Translations under genes and position numbers: made by a program
Assembly: GCA_023055505.1 (NCBI GenBank)
Contig: JALIRH010000007.1
Span: 28,005,720-28,069,719 of the forward strand
Direction: 5' to 3'
Source of the DNA: Callipepla californica brunnescens
Taxonomy: Eukaryota > Chordata > Aves > Galliformes > Odontophoridae
DNA: 64,000 bases
Shown here: positions 11,916 through 24,752 of the stretch, one piece after another
Position numbering within the stretch: position 1 is the first letter of the stretch
How the letters are laid out: the number at the start of each line of letters is the position of its first letter
Notes under the pieces: generated by a model
The model's input: the letters and a program-made list of their open reading frames with translations, nothing else
Databases searched by the model: none
Told to the model about the DNA's origin: nothing

Positions 11916-14250
11916 CCATTACATGCAAATATTAGTCATGGCTCTCTCTGGGGCTTTCTCAGTATGGCAGACTTAGCAGCCAAGAATTTTCTTTTCAGGA
12001 TGCAATTTTAATCATAATAAATTTGAATTTGTAAAAGGACTTTTAAAATGTTTATAGGGAATTGTTTTTCCTTTCTAACTGAGGATCCTTTACATCTTTG
12101 CTGGTAGAACAGACAGAGTTCACTGAAACTGGAGTCCTGCTGTGCAGCAGCGAACTCCAGCACTTTCCACAGATACAGCTCTGGTACCAGTAGGTAAGTA
12201 GGTAAGGGGAACATAGAACCAGTAAGACTTGATATTTCTTAGTAATACAAATAGTATTTGAATGGACAAACATATCAAAAGGAAAGTTTCACTTCTGACA
12301 GTGACACAGTAGCTTAGAGAGATGATGCAAGACCTGCACATCTCCCCATCACTACCATCCTCTGCTATCTCCACGTGATACACAGCCTCCTTCACCATCA
12401 CTGCACCTTCCCTGCAGGAATATTTGTTATATCACGAGGCAGCAGAGTGGGGAAGAAGACAGACAGCTGCTGGGGGATGGGGCTGCCATGGCCAACAGCT
12501 ACCTAGACTAATGGTGGCAATAAGTTCAGCAGTATGGCAAGGAGAAGATACTCATATTCAGCAATGGTGAGAAAACTAGATACAGTCTTTCCTGGGCCCC
12601 TCCAGGATAAAATGGCATTTCACAAGACCATTTGTAGAACGGCAGCTTCACGTGCTAAAAATTTTGGTTTATTAAATAATCCCAGAGTAAATTATAAAAG
12701 GGAAGATATCTGTAAAGAGCTCTGTAAATGCCTCTTCTGCTGAAATCCCCTGAAAGTTACCCTGACACAAGTCATTACTCTGGAGTACTCTTAGCATTAC
12801 ACATTCCTGACTGAAATATGCCTTGCCTTTATTTTTTACAGTAATGATATGTAAACCTAGATATTTTTAGTATAAGACTCTGAGCTACTTATTAGTAATG
12901 TTATACAGAAATCAGAGCTTTTTTTCTTAATTGTTTCTCCCTGATTCCAGGAAAACACAGTGCATTCTTGAGAACACAGCTTTACTCATGGGATTTGCTC
13001 CTCTGACTGATTAGATAAATTGTGCTTTTTAGAGGCGAGGAGCACCAACCTCACATCTGCCACTTTTGAAAATGTGAGAGATGCTCCTTGCCTCATCTTA
13101 ACTTCCTCGGGTAAAATGCTAGGTATAACCCAGGCACTGGGGCAGCCTCATCTAAAGAGCTAGCCAGAGTTCTTCCTACTGGAGACAGGTAAAGGAGCAC
13201 TAATTAGGGATCAATAAATTGTCTGACCTAATGTTTTCTCTTTGCATGTTCTTTGTTTTAAGGACTGGTTTCAAAATATTAAGGAATGAGAGGAGAGAGA
13301 GGAGAAAATGGAAGACCAAAATCACATATTTTTTTACAAAACACATTTACATTGAGCTCCAGAAAGGGATCAATTTCAGGGTGCCTGTTACGAGTGCAGT
13401 AAAAAAAAAACCTGATTCGGTATACACTGGCACAAAAGTTAAAATTAGTGTCTTGAAAACGGTGCAGCTTTCTACTGCCTTGAAGAATATTTTGTGTAAA
13501 TTCAGATTTTTAGTAGTGCTCTGCACATAATCAGAGCTGTCTAACCTTGTCAAACAGTTGCCCTCTGGCAAACATGTATTTCCAAGCAGTGCATCTGACA
13601 GCCAGCTGCTTTTCAGAAACCTGCAGCAAAAATACCCGGTAAGAACTCCCCTGGGATCTTCCTTCCAGCTACAACAAGCAGTTTTATTCCTCAGGCAGTT
13701 TTAGCTGCTAAGCACAGGATATTTTCTCCCTTCTATTATGAATAGTAATCATTTGCATTCCTTAAATTTGTGAAGTTCCAATCAAGTTCATGTCCTACTG
13801 TGTTGGGCCTCCTAAGCCCCAGGAGAAAGCAGCACAGAGGCTGGAACACCATGAATTTCTCTATCACAGCAGGAGCCCAGCAGCTCCACAGCCACAGCTC
13901 ATGAAATGAGTTGTGTCTTTGTGCTACTGGAAAGCATGGGCCCTGTAGTGCTCCTCCACATGTACTTCAGATGTATAACACCAATATCTGTATCCATTTT
14001 CTTCATGTGGACAGACCAGTAGGCGCAATGTCCATTAGCCATTGTCCCATGAGAGTTGAGCAGACAGCAGTCTGCCTCTGTGTTGCAGCTGGTTGAAAAC
14101 TGTCCAGCTGAGCACTTCCTAAGGAGGCTGTTGTGAAAGTTCGGTGCCTTTGAAAATTGCTTTCTGGACACATGTATCCATCTTTAACAAGTCAATTTCC
14201 TCACGAGGGACAGAAACTGAGGACATTTCTAGGCCCTCTATAATCCAGAT
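11916..14250. other. Non-coding stretch, no gene recognised
   Basis: Short frames only, none with recognisable protein features. A tiny AG...GTAAGA arrangement near 13618-13640 would bound only about 22 bases and is not called. No repeat family recognised. Confidence 0.5.
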
Positions 14251-14330
14251 ATCATAGAATCACCAAGGTGGGAAAAGTCCTCCAAGATCATCTAGTCCAA
14301 TAGTCCACCTACCACCAATATTTCCCCACA
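14251..14330 (-). mobile_element. CR1: CR1 LINE 3' terminal fragment
   Basis: The reversed CR1 3' end 'atcatagaatcaccaaggtg' followed by 'catctagtccaatagtccac' and 'ctaccaccaatatttcccc'. Only the last 80 or so bases of the element are present. It is the left member of a cluster of CR1 pieces. Confidence 0.85.
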
Positions 14331-14338
14331 AAACCTTA

Positions 14339-14372
14339 TAGAATCATAGAATCACCGAGTTTGGATAAGACG
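14339..14372 (-). mobile_element. CR1: CR1 3' tail remnant abutting an opposite-strand CR1
   Basis: 'tagaatcatagaatcaccga' plus 'gtttggataaga' is a second copy of the reversed 3' signature, only about 34 bases long, lying directly against the + strand copy that begins at about 14380. It looks like the tail of an element interrupted by, or rearranged with, its neighbour. Confidence 0.6.
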
Positions 14373-14379
14373 CAATAGA

Positions 14380-15220
14380 AGGGAGGGACATCATTTAGAG
14401 GGACCTGCACACCTGAGATTTGGGCAAACGAAAATCTAATGAGATTCAACAAGGCCAAGTGCAAGATGTTGCATTTGGGTCAAGGCAATCCCAGACATGT
14501 ATATGGAGTGAGAGAAGAACTCATTGAGAACAGACCTGTGTAGAAAGAACTGGGGGTTCTGGGGGACAAAACCTGGACATGAATCAACAGTGTGCCCTTG
14601 CAGCCTGGAAGGACAACAGTATCCTGCGCTGTATGAAAAGAGAGGTGGCCAGCATGGACAGGGAGGTGACTGTCTCTCTCTACCTCCTGTGAGAGTACTC
14701 ATCTGGAGTACTGTTTCCAAGTCTGGTGCCTCCAGTACAGAAAGGCTGCAGAGCTGTTGGATTGGTTCCACGGGAGGGTCATGAAGATGGTCAGAGGTCT
14801 GAAACACCTCTTCTATGAAGAAAGACTGAGGGATCTGAGCTTTTTCAGCTTGCAGAAGAGAAGGCTCCAGGGAGAACTCATTGCAACCTTTCAGTACTTG
14901 AGAGGAGCTTACAGAAAGAGAAAGAAGAGAAATAGATGTTTTACACAGACAGATAGTGATAGGACTAGGGTGAGCAGCTTTAAACTAAAAGAAGAGAAAT
15001 TTAGGTTAGATGTTAGGAAGAAATTTTTTACTCAGGGTTGTGAGGTGCTGGAACAGGCTGCCCAGAGAAGCTCTGCATGTCCCATCTCTGCAGAAATTCA
15101 AGGCCAGGTTGGATGGGGCCCTGGGCAGCCTGAGCTGGTGGGTAGCAACCCTGCCCATGGCAGAGCAGTTGGAACTAGATGATCTTTATGTTCCCCTCCA
15201 ACCTATGATATTCTAAGATT
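14380..15220 (+). mobile_element. CR1: CR1 LINE, 3' ~840 bases
   Basis: Continuous CR1 late ORF2 and 3' UTR: 'gattcaacaaggccaagtgc', 'gttgcatttgggtcaaggca', 'cagagctgttggattggttc' region, 'gaaagactgagggatctgag', 'tttaaactaaaagaagagaa', 'ttaggttagatgttaggaag', 'gaggtgctggaacaggctgc' and 'ggatggggccctgggcagcc'. It ends at the characteristic 'cctccaacctatgatattct'. Frames in it are broken, so it is a dead copy. It carries the 3' end intact and is 5' truncated. Confidence 0.92.
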
Positions 15221-15279
15221 TTATGTCCTGCTCAGACTCATCTCATCCCCAAGGAAGTTTCTTATCACTGAGTTGGTCT

Positions 15280-15903
15280 TCTATGCTGTTGAACATGGGT
15301 CAGCGGTGTGCCCAGGCAGCCAGGAAGGACAACCATACCCTGGGGTGCATCAAGCATGGCACAGACAATAGGTCAAGGGAAGGGATTGTTCAACTCTTCC
15401 CTGCGCTGCTGTGTCCTCACCATGAGTACCATATGAAGGTTTGTGCACCGCGATATAGAAAGGACATAAAACTATTAGAGAGCACTCAAAGGAATCTGCA
15501 AAGATAGTGAAGAGTCAGGAGAGAAAGATGTATGAGGAGCAGCTGAGGTCCCTTTGTTTGTTCAGCCCAGAACAGAAGAGGCTGAGGAGGGGCTGAGGGG
15601 AAGTCTACAGCTCCTCACAAGAGGAGTGGAGGGGCAGGGCTGAGCTCTTCTCTCTGATGATGAGAGGACCTGAGGGGGAGGCGTGGAACTGTGTCAGGGG
15701 AGGGTCAGGTTGGGGATTGAGAAAAGTTTCTTCACCAGAGTCCCCAGGGCAGTGAACATGACTTCAAGCTGCCTGAGTTCAAGAACTGTTTGGACAGTGC
15801 TCTCAGAGTTTTAATTTTGGGTGGTCCTGTGTGGAGCCAGGAGCTGGTCTCAGTGATCCTTATGGCTCTCTTCCAACTTAGGATATTCTATGGTTCTATG
15901 CAG
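15280..15903 (+). mobile_element. CR1: CR1 LINE of a second subfamily, 3' ~620 bases
   Basis: CR1 text in a different subtype from the copy just to the left: 'acatgggtcagcggtgtgcc', 'caggaaggacaaccataccc', 'gaggggcagggctgagctct', 'ctgtgtcaggggagggtcag', 'gtttcttcaccagagtcccc'. It ends with 'ttccaacttaggatattcta' and 'tggttctatg'. A stretch around 15420-15520 is poorly matched. Two independent same-strand insertions end to end are the simplest reading. Confidence 0.85.
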
Positions 15904-18900
15904 ACTACTCCCCACATCCTTGTGCCCTGCCTCATTTGCCTCACCTGCTCCATCACTGCCACCACTCACCACGAGGAGCATTAACTCTGCTTCCCAAGGC
16001 TCCTCTGCAGCCCATTGTTCCTCTGAAGCTGCCAGTTGCTAACAGCCAGGCAGCAGGACTGCTGGGACTAAAGGCATCATTAGACTGGCACTTGATGGCT
16101 TACAGCCTCAAAATGAAAATCTTATACCTGACTCCCTAGCCACACAAAGTAAATTATTCCCACTGTAATGGTCATCTCTGAATAACTTGAAAAATATACC
16201 TCTACTGGATGCCTGCAGACCATCCCTTTTTTGGCAGACTTGAAAATACAAAACAGATTAAAGAGATGTGTACTTATAAAAATTAGCAATGCTTTCCTTT
16301 AGATCAGCCTTGTGATTTTGCAGCCAGCTGTAAAAGAGCCACGAGGGAAAGGACAAAGCTACGTGGGAACTGGTGAATTGCCATTCCAGCTCCCATCCTT
16401 CCTATGCCTCATAAAATGAAATAATGGCACAGTAAAGTGCAGAGCACCTCTGAAGCTGAAGCCCCGCTAGGAGATGTCATAGCTGTGATAGCATAATGAG
16501 CTTGAAGTGACTGAAGATTGTCAATAGATAAAATCTATTGCAGAAAGGTTTCTAATCCTCAGCACAGCAGGGAAACACCTTCTGAAATCACAGCACATTC
16601 ATCAGTGACAGCTCAGACTGTAATTTTATGCAGTATAAAGATATATTCAGTACTCTAATGAAACAGATTTTCAGTTTTACAAATCTGGAGTATTGATGAC
16701 ATAAAACCATTTCCAAAAGAATTGGAATATGGAATGTTGTAAAGTGAAATGCACACTGAAAATACAAATTTTGGAATGTGTTTTAGAGACTTTTTCTATG
16801 CATTGTAGAAGGTACGTCCTCAGAACTACATCAAACAGCTTCTTCTATTTTAAGAGACACATGGCCAAGCATTAGATGTTAAAGGAAGCTGTGTCAAATC
16901 AATTAAATTACCTCTTTCAAATTAGTAACACATTTTGTGAATAGGGGTGGAGGTGGAAATGTCATTACTCAATTCTTTTAAAGTTTATCACTGCTGTTTC
17001 AATTACATTCTCATAAACAAGCTAAGGAAAAAAAAGATTAGACTAATGGCAGATGAATGAAAAATTTGAAGCATGTCCTGATCCATAGAGCTTTCTATCC
17101 AAAATTTTCAGCCAGAATGAAGGGAAGGAAATTTACTGCTCTAGGTGCTGCATTGATCCTTATTTCTATTGGGCACCATAAAATAGATGTGAATCCTAAG
17201 TGCACAGTGCTTGGTGGGAAAAGAGCTGCTGCTGCTGGTAATGCTGGAGGAAAAAAAGGAGCTGGCTGGAGGTGGGCAGAGGGTAGAGGTGGAGATGCAG
17301 CTGATCAGAAGCTCAATGTGACTTCTTGCTGCAAAAAAAAAGGAAACCACTTTACCGAATGTGCAAATGTCTGCACATGAGACAATCCTTCAGCTCTGCT
17401 CAGCATTGGAAAGGCCCCATCTGAAGTGTCACACATCCTTTGGGGCCCTCTGCATCAGAAAAGGCATGCGCCACCTGGATAAAGACAGAAAATATCAGTG
17501 AGCATGGTAGGAGGTCCAGAAACCCTGCATACTGATAAAGATTTAGAAACAACTAGAGAATGAGGGAAAAAGTGGTACCAACCACAGCTCAAATCCCAGG
17601 GAGAAAAGGAAAGTAATGATCTGTCCTACGTACCCAAGGAGAGAGAGGAGGAAGGGAAAGGCAAGAAATTAGAAACTTTAATTGCAGGCTAGTCATTAGG
17701 AAATACTTTCTAACAATGTAACAGAGGATTAATAGAGTAATTATATATTTAGAGACCCCCAAGGGGAGGCTAGCCAAGCTTCTCCAGGAGCTGGCACAGG
17801 TGAAGCTGAACCAGTCTGGAGGTAGAAGAAGGAACCAAGAAGTCCTGAAGATCCCCACCAACCTTATTCTCCTACAGTCTGTGGAGACAATAGCAGAAAA
17901 CTGGAGCAAAGTAATTGCTGACCATCACTAAATCCATTGGCCAAAAGGACAGATCCTGAGCAGGCTCTCCCCTAACTATAGGACAGTGGTACAAAACAGA
18001 ACTTCCAAAAACCATAGCAGTGCCTTCATTGGCTCTACCATTCATAGTCTCACTGAAGAAAGGTGTGTTGTCTGCCTGGGAGCTGACATGAAAGATTTAC
18101 CGCCCTATTTTATTAGGTCTGAGAGCATGCTACCACAAAATGACTGAAAATCCACTACTGCTGCATCTGTTTCAGTGAGGAGGTGAAATCAAATTTTTCT
18201 TGAGTTTGAGATGTGGGTCTCTTCCTTAAGTGTCACAAGTACACACACTTTTCCTTTATATTACTCCCTTCACATTCAAAGCTGCATCTGACAAAAAAAG
18301 CCAGTCTCCTTGACAACCAAACACAGGCTCTTGCACAAGGGATCATGTTGCATGGGTCATTGCAACTTCAACAGCACTGATGCTGGACAAGGGACACTCA
18401 CCCCAAAGAGGCAAACTCCATCCCACGTTGATCATGGCAACGATCCTTCATAGCCATTCACAGATGGTGTTAAGGATTAGAAAGTAAACAGTGGAGAGTC
18501 ACAGTAGTAAGTTAAATATTTTTCCTCAGGATCAAATAAAGCACTTTGGTGCATTGATGCATTCTTTTAATGCGAGATTGTTCTATTTTCCTTCACCTAA
18601 CCAAATTTTATGTATTCCTTATTCTATTTCTAGCCAGGAGAGACAAGTCATATAAATGCATTATAAAAGTTCTTTCACATTCATCTTATACCAGCAATGA
18701 ACTGTGTGCAATAGAGCATCTCACGAAATTCAGTGATTGGCTCCTGGCTCTTTTTCAGGCAGTTAACCCTTTTCCTGGATAATCTGTCAGGTGTAAAGAA
18801 TGATCATGTGTTGGCAAGTGGAAGTTCTGAAAATTAGTGGCAGCTTAAGTCCTTTTATTTCACACATTTAGTCTTGCTGTTAGAGTATTATGAATATAAC

Positions 18901-19520
18901 AATATTAGTATGTGATCATGGAAATGGGATAAATTAATTAATGCTTTAGTAGTGTTTTGAATGAGAAAAGCTCTGTAACGGCATACTATACTGTCATTTA
19001 TCAAGTTCAGTAATGTGACAGAGTACTTAGGCTCAGTAAACTAACTAGGCATTCAACAGTATCCACGTTTTTCAGCTTTCTCTGAACGTTATTTTATCAG
19101 CGTAAAACAGAAGAGAACAAAAACATCACATGTTTCATTGGATTTGCTCTGAGAAGAAATAAGCCTTTTGAACCACAAATAATTACAGCCTATTTTTAAT
19201 AGCACAGTAAATTCATTGCAGTCATCAAAATTTTTGTCCAATTCCAAACACTGCATTTGTCACCAGGCATCAAGGCATTTTGGAGGCAAGATCTGGAACA
19301 GGCAAGCACAGAGCTTAGCCCCTGGGCCTAAAGCTGAGGCATATCTATTGAAAGGCATAGAAGCACTGTTCCAATTTTCTCTTCCTTGTTTTGTTGCTGA
19401 AGGTCTTGGGCCCTCTGATCACTTGCTGCCTCTAGTCGTTCAGCAAATAAAGGCAGAGGAAGAGGAAAGTGCAGAATAAAAAATGTTTTGTTAAAACAGC
19501 ATGTGTGTCATGCATCCTTG
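15904..19520. other. Non-coding stretch, no gene recognised
   Basis: AT-leaning sequence. Frames reach about 107 codons on both strands around 17057-17909 but are of low complexity (a Gly/Ala/Lys-rich stretch at 17211-17300) and without domains. No mobile element recognised. Confidence 0.5.
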
Positions 19521-19612
19521 TCATAGAATTATAGAATCACAGAATCATAGAATCGTTAAGTTTGGAAATAACCACTAATATAATCTAGTCTAGCCATCAG
19601 CATACCACCAAT
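19521..19612 (-). mobile_element. CR1: CR1 LINE 3' terminal fragment with expanded octamer tail
   Basis: 'tcatagaattatagaatcac' and 'agaatcatagaatcgttaag' show three to four copies of the 8-base CR1 terminal repeat, then 'tttggaaataaccactaata' and 'aatctagtctagccatcagc'. About 90 bases of a 3' end only. Confidence 0.85.
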
Positions 19613-22600
19613 GTGAGCAGCAGCTCATGTCATAGCAGTTCAGTTAGGACTTGCATCAGAGCCGGAATGAATGCAACTGCTTGCTCTTCATTTACTGTGT
19701 TTGTGACCTAAACTTCGCTACAAAAACAAAAACGGAGTCAATGAAGTAAGAGTGGAAGTAAGTGGAATAGCCTACTGTACTGGAAATATATGCAGGTATG
19801 GATACAAATTCAATGGTTTCTACAAGAAGTGGATGTTTTAAGTAATGTTTCAGGAAATGAGTATCTGAAGTTTGCTCCAGGTAATGATTTTTGGAGGTGA
19901 TGAATACAAAGAGGAAGAGAAACAGCAAGGTTTTCGTCAAAAATGATTCATCTTTCTTGTGAGCAATAAGGAATTAAACCACTGACCCTCAGTTTCTGTT
20001 CTCAAGAGCCTGAGAAATGCTCTCTCATTTATATTAATAGTCAAATCCAACAAAAGTAACAATCTTTATCTTGTCTCAGTTCAGCCGCAGAGCCAACTCT
20101 GGCAAGGACTGGCTGCTAACAAACACTCTGCAGCACAGAGTCCCCTAGGTTTCCATGCCCAGAGCAATGTGAAGCCAGCACGAAGCAGCACTATCAAGCC
20201 AAACAATCAGCATTTATTCCAGAAGCTCTATTAGACACAGATTTGGTTAAAGGTGACTTTGCCTTTGTTTCAGCCCCTGCTGCTCACCCCTCTCCCTTCA
20301 ACCAAGGGCTATGTTTGCCCAGCAGGTTGGCTTTTCCTTTGCGGATGAGTGTTTGTGTGCATGTGGATGCTTCACAATGAGCAAAAGGTTCTCTGAGTGA
20401 AGAAGCATTGGAAACAGTGTTTGAAAATGTTAGCAGTTGTGAAGGTGCATTCAAATATGGTTCAGACACTGCAGGAAAAAAAATCATATTCTGAACTAGG
20501 GGAAGAAATATCACAGTGTAGATGATGATGAATCTAGTGGATGCAGATGAAAACCCAGAGAAATAAAGTACGTCTAAGACAGCTCTGCCCCACCTCTCCT
20601 CTTCCCTGTGGACTATGGTTTGGATATGCTGCTGCTTTTGGTCTAAAAAGAATTTATTTACTAAGGAGCACAGAGTATTTCCATCCTTCCTGTATCCCAC
20701 TGTTTTCTCTGTCACTTCTATTCTTATCTCCTCACTTGAAACCGACACCACGCTGAATTCACTGCAGCAATTACAACCGCTACCTTACTCTGAAATCTGC
20801 ATCATCAAGAGTTGAAGAGTTTCAAAGGCAAACATTGCTGTGTGACAGCAATCAGTTTGGCAAAGACAAATAAACACTTTGGTCTGCTTTCACGCTTCTA
20901 GATTAAAGCTCACATTCACAAGCACACAGAAGCATCACTATAATTTTCTCAATCTTGTTTTGCTGCTAAAGGAATAGCCTTACAGCCATCCCTGGTTACT
21001 GGCATCCCAGAGGAAAGAAGGTAATGACAGGAAAGGTTCCATGCATTCCTTCAAATAGAGAGCTGGAGAGGTTGATGATAGCAGTTTTAAGATACTGTTG
21101 CCTATGCACAGCTGCCTACCCAGGTAGTGTCCCTCTCCACCCAAACCATCTAATCTGTGGGAGACAAATGCAGAAACAAAATGGTCCTCAGCATTCTATC
21201 TTGTCCCCACTGCTGTACCATGGACCAGAGCTTGGAGACAATCCTCTGAAGGATGAAATAAAAATGTCTTAAAGTTTGGAGAACAGGTGTCTAGATTCAG
21301 ACTCTCCATGTGTATCTTTCACTTTATGTAAATGATATCAAATATGGCACACAGAAAATCAAACATTCCTTCACTTCCCAGGACATAAGCAAGTTCACTC
21401 ATGGGATGCCAGGCATTGGAGCTGGGGCAGCTGACTGAGAAGGCAGGAGGTGGAAGCTGGCTGCACCAGAGTATGCAGGATGTGGACATTTGGAGACTGA
21501 GACTGAGTAGCTGTTGAGAAGACCAGGGAACCCTTCCCTGACTGGCGTAGTGTGAGGATAAAGGGGCAGATATGATGACAGATACAGCTGAATGCCTCTC
21601 TGTGTTTTGCTGTTTATTCTGGAGTCTTCTTTTCCACTGCATCAGTTGGTTCCTCCCAGTGGTATAAAGTATGTGTTTCTGCTCAGTATTGTTTCCTGGT
21701 ACCTTTCTCATCTGCCATTCTTCCCATTTTCTCTCCTACAAGTCATGACTTTCCTTTGTTTCACCAGCTTCTCTCTCTTTTTTCTTTTTTTTTTTTTTTC
21801 CTTCCAGCTTTGTTCCCTGTCTGTTCCTGCATTAATTTAAGTTGTTGGCTAGCCATTATGTAAAATATTGTGGGAACAGGAAGTTCCTTTGATACACAAC
21901 TAAGGATAGAGTGTGAACAGCTGATCTCCTGGCATTTTCACCAAGAAAAGAAAAAAGGAAAAAAAACCCTCTTCCATTGCATATCTAATTTAGATTAAAA
22001 TTGTACTGAACAGAAGCCAGGTGGTGCAGTGGAAGATTTAGTACCCACAGAACATCCATTCTTTTCAGGCTAAGATTAGGAGCATTCTCAAAACATCTTC
22101 ATGTACTGGTATTTTCATGGCTCCCTATAAATTAACACGTGCAAGTAAGAGGAGTCAATGAGAACAAATATCAGTCTGCTTTGGGAGTAGAGAGCCATGG
22201 AAAATTTCTGTGAAAAAGGACACACACCGGTAGAATCCACTGGAGAACTAACTGGCTTCTTGTGGGCTTTGAGCTTCTTCTCCAAGCAAATCCATAGCTT
22301 CCAGGGACACCTATGGTGTGGAGAGGGGAATGGATAAGTTCAGAGAAAATGCTGTGAATGTGACTTTGAGAAAGCTGTGTGGATGGTGGTGACCAACCAG
22401 CTGAACATGAGCTCTCAACCCTGGGCAAAGACAAATGTGTGGCCTTTGGATCTACAGATGGAAGAGAAAAATGAAGAACTGGAACAGTGAACTATGAGCA
22501 TTAGCAGTTTGGAAAATGTCAAGAAACTGCAGGAATTCTCAGGTCATTAAGCAGAGGTTAAGCACTAAGTACGTCATGAGCGTATCTTACTTAACCAGAG

Positions 22601-22894
22601 AAAGGACACTACAAAGTAAATACTTATTTTTAGTCTACATACAATCAAATAGAACATAAATATGTACTAATCTACTGCTAAGAGGAGTTAAGCACTGTCA
22701 TAATGGCAGTTGCTCCATGAGCAGAATTTTTAGAGAAAATATTAAGTCCCTGTCTCATTGCTGATGAACAATTCAGACTATTATTCATTTGTGATTGTTC
22801 TCCAGCCCGTGCCATGCCACATGGCAGACTGAATGATCATGATGATCTTCCAAGGTCTTGTACCCATTGCACACGCTGCATAAGAACATAAAAA
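19613..22894. other. Non-coding stretch, no gene recognised
   Basis: Includes a T-rich tract at 21777-21801. Frames up to 155 codons (20284-20751 minus) and 130 codons (21319-21711 minus) have no start context, domain or family resemblance and are taken as chance. Confidence 0.5.
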
Positions 22895-23015
22895 ACATAG
22901 AATGGTTTGGATTGGAAGGGACACTTAAGATCATGTAGTTCCAACCCCTTGTTAATAGGCAGAGACACCTCCCACTAGACCAGGTTGCTCACAGCCCCAT
23001 CCAGCCTGGCCAAGC
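22895..23015 (-). mobile_element. CR1: CR1 LINE 3' fragment
   Basis: 'acatagaatggtttggattg' followed by 'gaagggacacttaagatcat', 'gtagttccaaccccttgtta' and 'cccatccagcctggcc' is the reversed 3' region of the CR1 subtype whose + form ends '...ggttggaactacatgatc...'. Roughly 120 bases. Confidence 0.87.
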
Positions 23016-23172
23016 ATCAAGGGATTGACCAGCTCAGCTGAATGGATACCAAAAAGCAATCAAGAAAACTGAAAAGTAAATCTGCTTTATTCTTTAGCAC
23101 AGTATTCACACCCTTTGCTGTATTTCCTAATTTGTTAAACATTTCATACTCCACAGGTTTTAGTAACCAGGG

Positions 23173-23374
23173 ATCATAGAATCATAAAACCATAGAATAG
23201 CTTGTGCTGTAAATGGACCTTAAGTTCACCTAGTCCCCCCTGCCATTGGAGACAGTGATGTCCCCCACCAGATCAGGCTGCCCAAGGCCCATCCAATCTG
23301 GTCTTGAACATCTCAAGCAAAGGGGCATCCACAGATTCTCTGGGCAGCCTGCGCCAGGGCCTCATCACCCTCTG
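23173..23374 (-). mobile_element. CR1: CR1 LINE 3' fragment
   Basis: 'atcatagaatcataaaacca', 'ggaccttaagttcacctagt', 'ccccaccagatcaggctgcc', 'catccaatctggtcttgaac' and 'ctctgggcagcctgcgccag' run in the reversed CR1 order. It sits about 160 bases from another same-strand 3' fragment (22895-23015) but belongs to a separate insertion because each has its own tail. Confidence 0.9.
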
Positions 23375-24752
23375 CTAGGTATGCTATTAGACAATGCACT
23401 GATCATGAAGGACACAGGCTATTGGCATCATTTCCTCTACTCTTGGAAGTTAATCCATTGTGGAAATGCCAGAGTAGGCTAATTCTGTGCTGCATAATGC
23501 ATTTGACCTACCCCTCTCACTTAGTTGAGAATTTGAAATTATTCTGATGATCTTAAGTAAATCTTGCAATGAACACTAAATCCCTGATGCCATTGATTTG
23601 TTTTTATTGCCCTAAATTATTACAACTGCAGAACACTGTTCAATAGGTCAAGCACTCTCTTTGCTTAATTAATATTTCCCACAGCCAGTAACCTGAAAGT
23701 GCCTCAGTGAATAAAACCAGAAATACGCAGCCTGTAAGCTTCGTGCATTTACAGTTCCTTTACATCCTGCATTAATCTTTCTTCATATCCTGAGACAAAA
23801 ACAGTGGGTGTTTTACTTCGGGCCAACGGGAGAAATGCACCAAATTTGAATGTTAATAAAAATTCTCTGCTGCTGTGTCACCGACAAGTAACCACTGGTT
23901 TAGTCATAAATATATGCATGGTGTCATTCCATTGCTGCAACCCTTTGTTTCACCTTCTAGCATCTTTGTTTTGCCTATTAAACTGATTGGTGAGTGCTTT
24001 AAAAACTGCAGCATAATGCCTTACTTTCAGACAGAAAGAGTCAAGGGCTATTGCCCTCCAGCTAAAGGCATGCCTGGGCTCCCTCCTGATGTTCACAAAC
24101 ACAGCAGCTTTGATTCTGCAGATAACAAAGGGCAGAGCTTTGTTGCTGGGGGGCTCTTGGGGGCCTCCATCAGCTGTGGTCCCAGTCTAAAAAGTCCAGC
24201 TCCTCCTGTAGGTTCAGTAGGTTTCTACAAGTTCCAGTGAGGCCTTATCAGACCTCTCATCTCATCAGCAACACCACTTGGGCAGGTCTGAGCAGACAAT
24301 TACTGCTCAGACACTTATTTTGCTGTGCTGGAGGATTTCCTGGTATCCTGCTGTTGTCCGGCCCCACCAGCTGGGCCAGCCCTGTGCTGATAAAGCCACA
24401 CTCCATGCAGGCAGGGCATTATTGGCAGGGAGAGCTGGAACTGGTCTGTGCCAACCCATGTGCAGCAAGCAGTTGAGAGCTGCCTACCTCTTGGCAGGGC
24501 CAGGACACTCATCATGCAGTACACCCTGAAAAGGCACATCAGTTGTGAATTCATAGGTCTTCAATCTTTCAGGAGAACCTTAAATATAATTTTCAGACTT
24601 TTTGTTCTTCAAGGCAGATATTTAATTTCTCCATCAATGAAAGCCTTAAGAACTTCACACCACACAGAAGAATGTACTTTGCCTCCTCATTCTGGTCCTC
24701 TGCTTTCCTCTATTTCTTGAAAAAATTTAGAGTTATTCCCATATCTCAGAAA
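23375..24752. other. Non-coding stretch, no gene recognised
   Basis: A good polypyrimidine-AG at about 23945-23961 and a GTGAGT at about 23989 would bound only 29 bases and are not called as an exon. Frames in 24240-24720 overlap each other in several phases and look like chance. Confidence 0.5.

Noticed and set aside
14757..15216. Frames of 141 and 68 codons
   Set aside because: They lie wholly inside a CR1 copy and are broken pieces of repeat sequence.
20284..20751. 155-codon minus-strand frame
   Set aside because: No recognisable domain, no splice or start support, composition like its neighbours.
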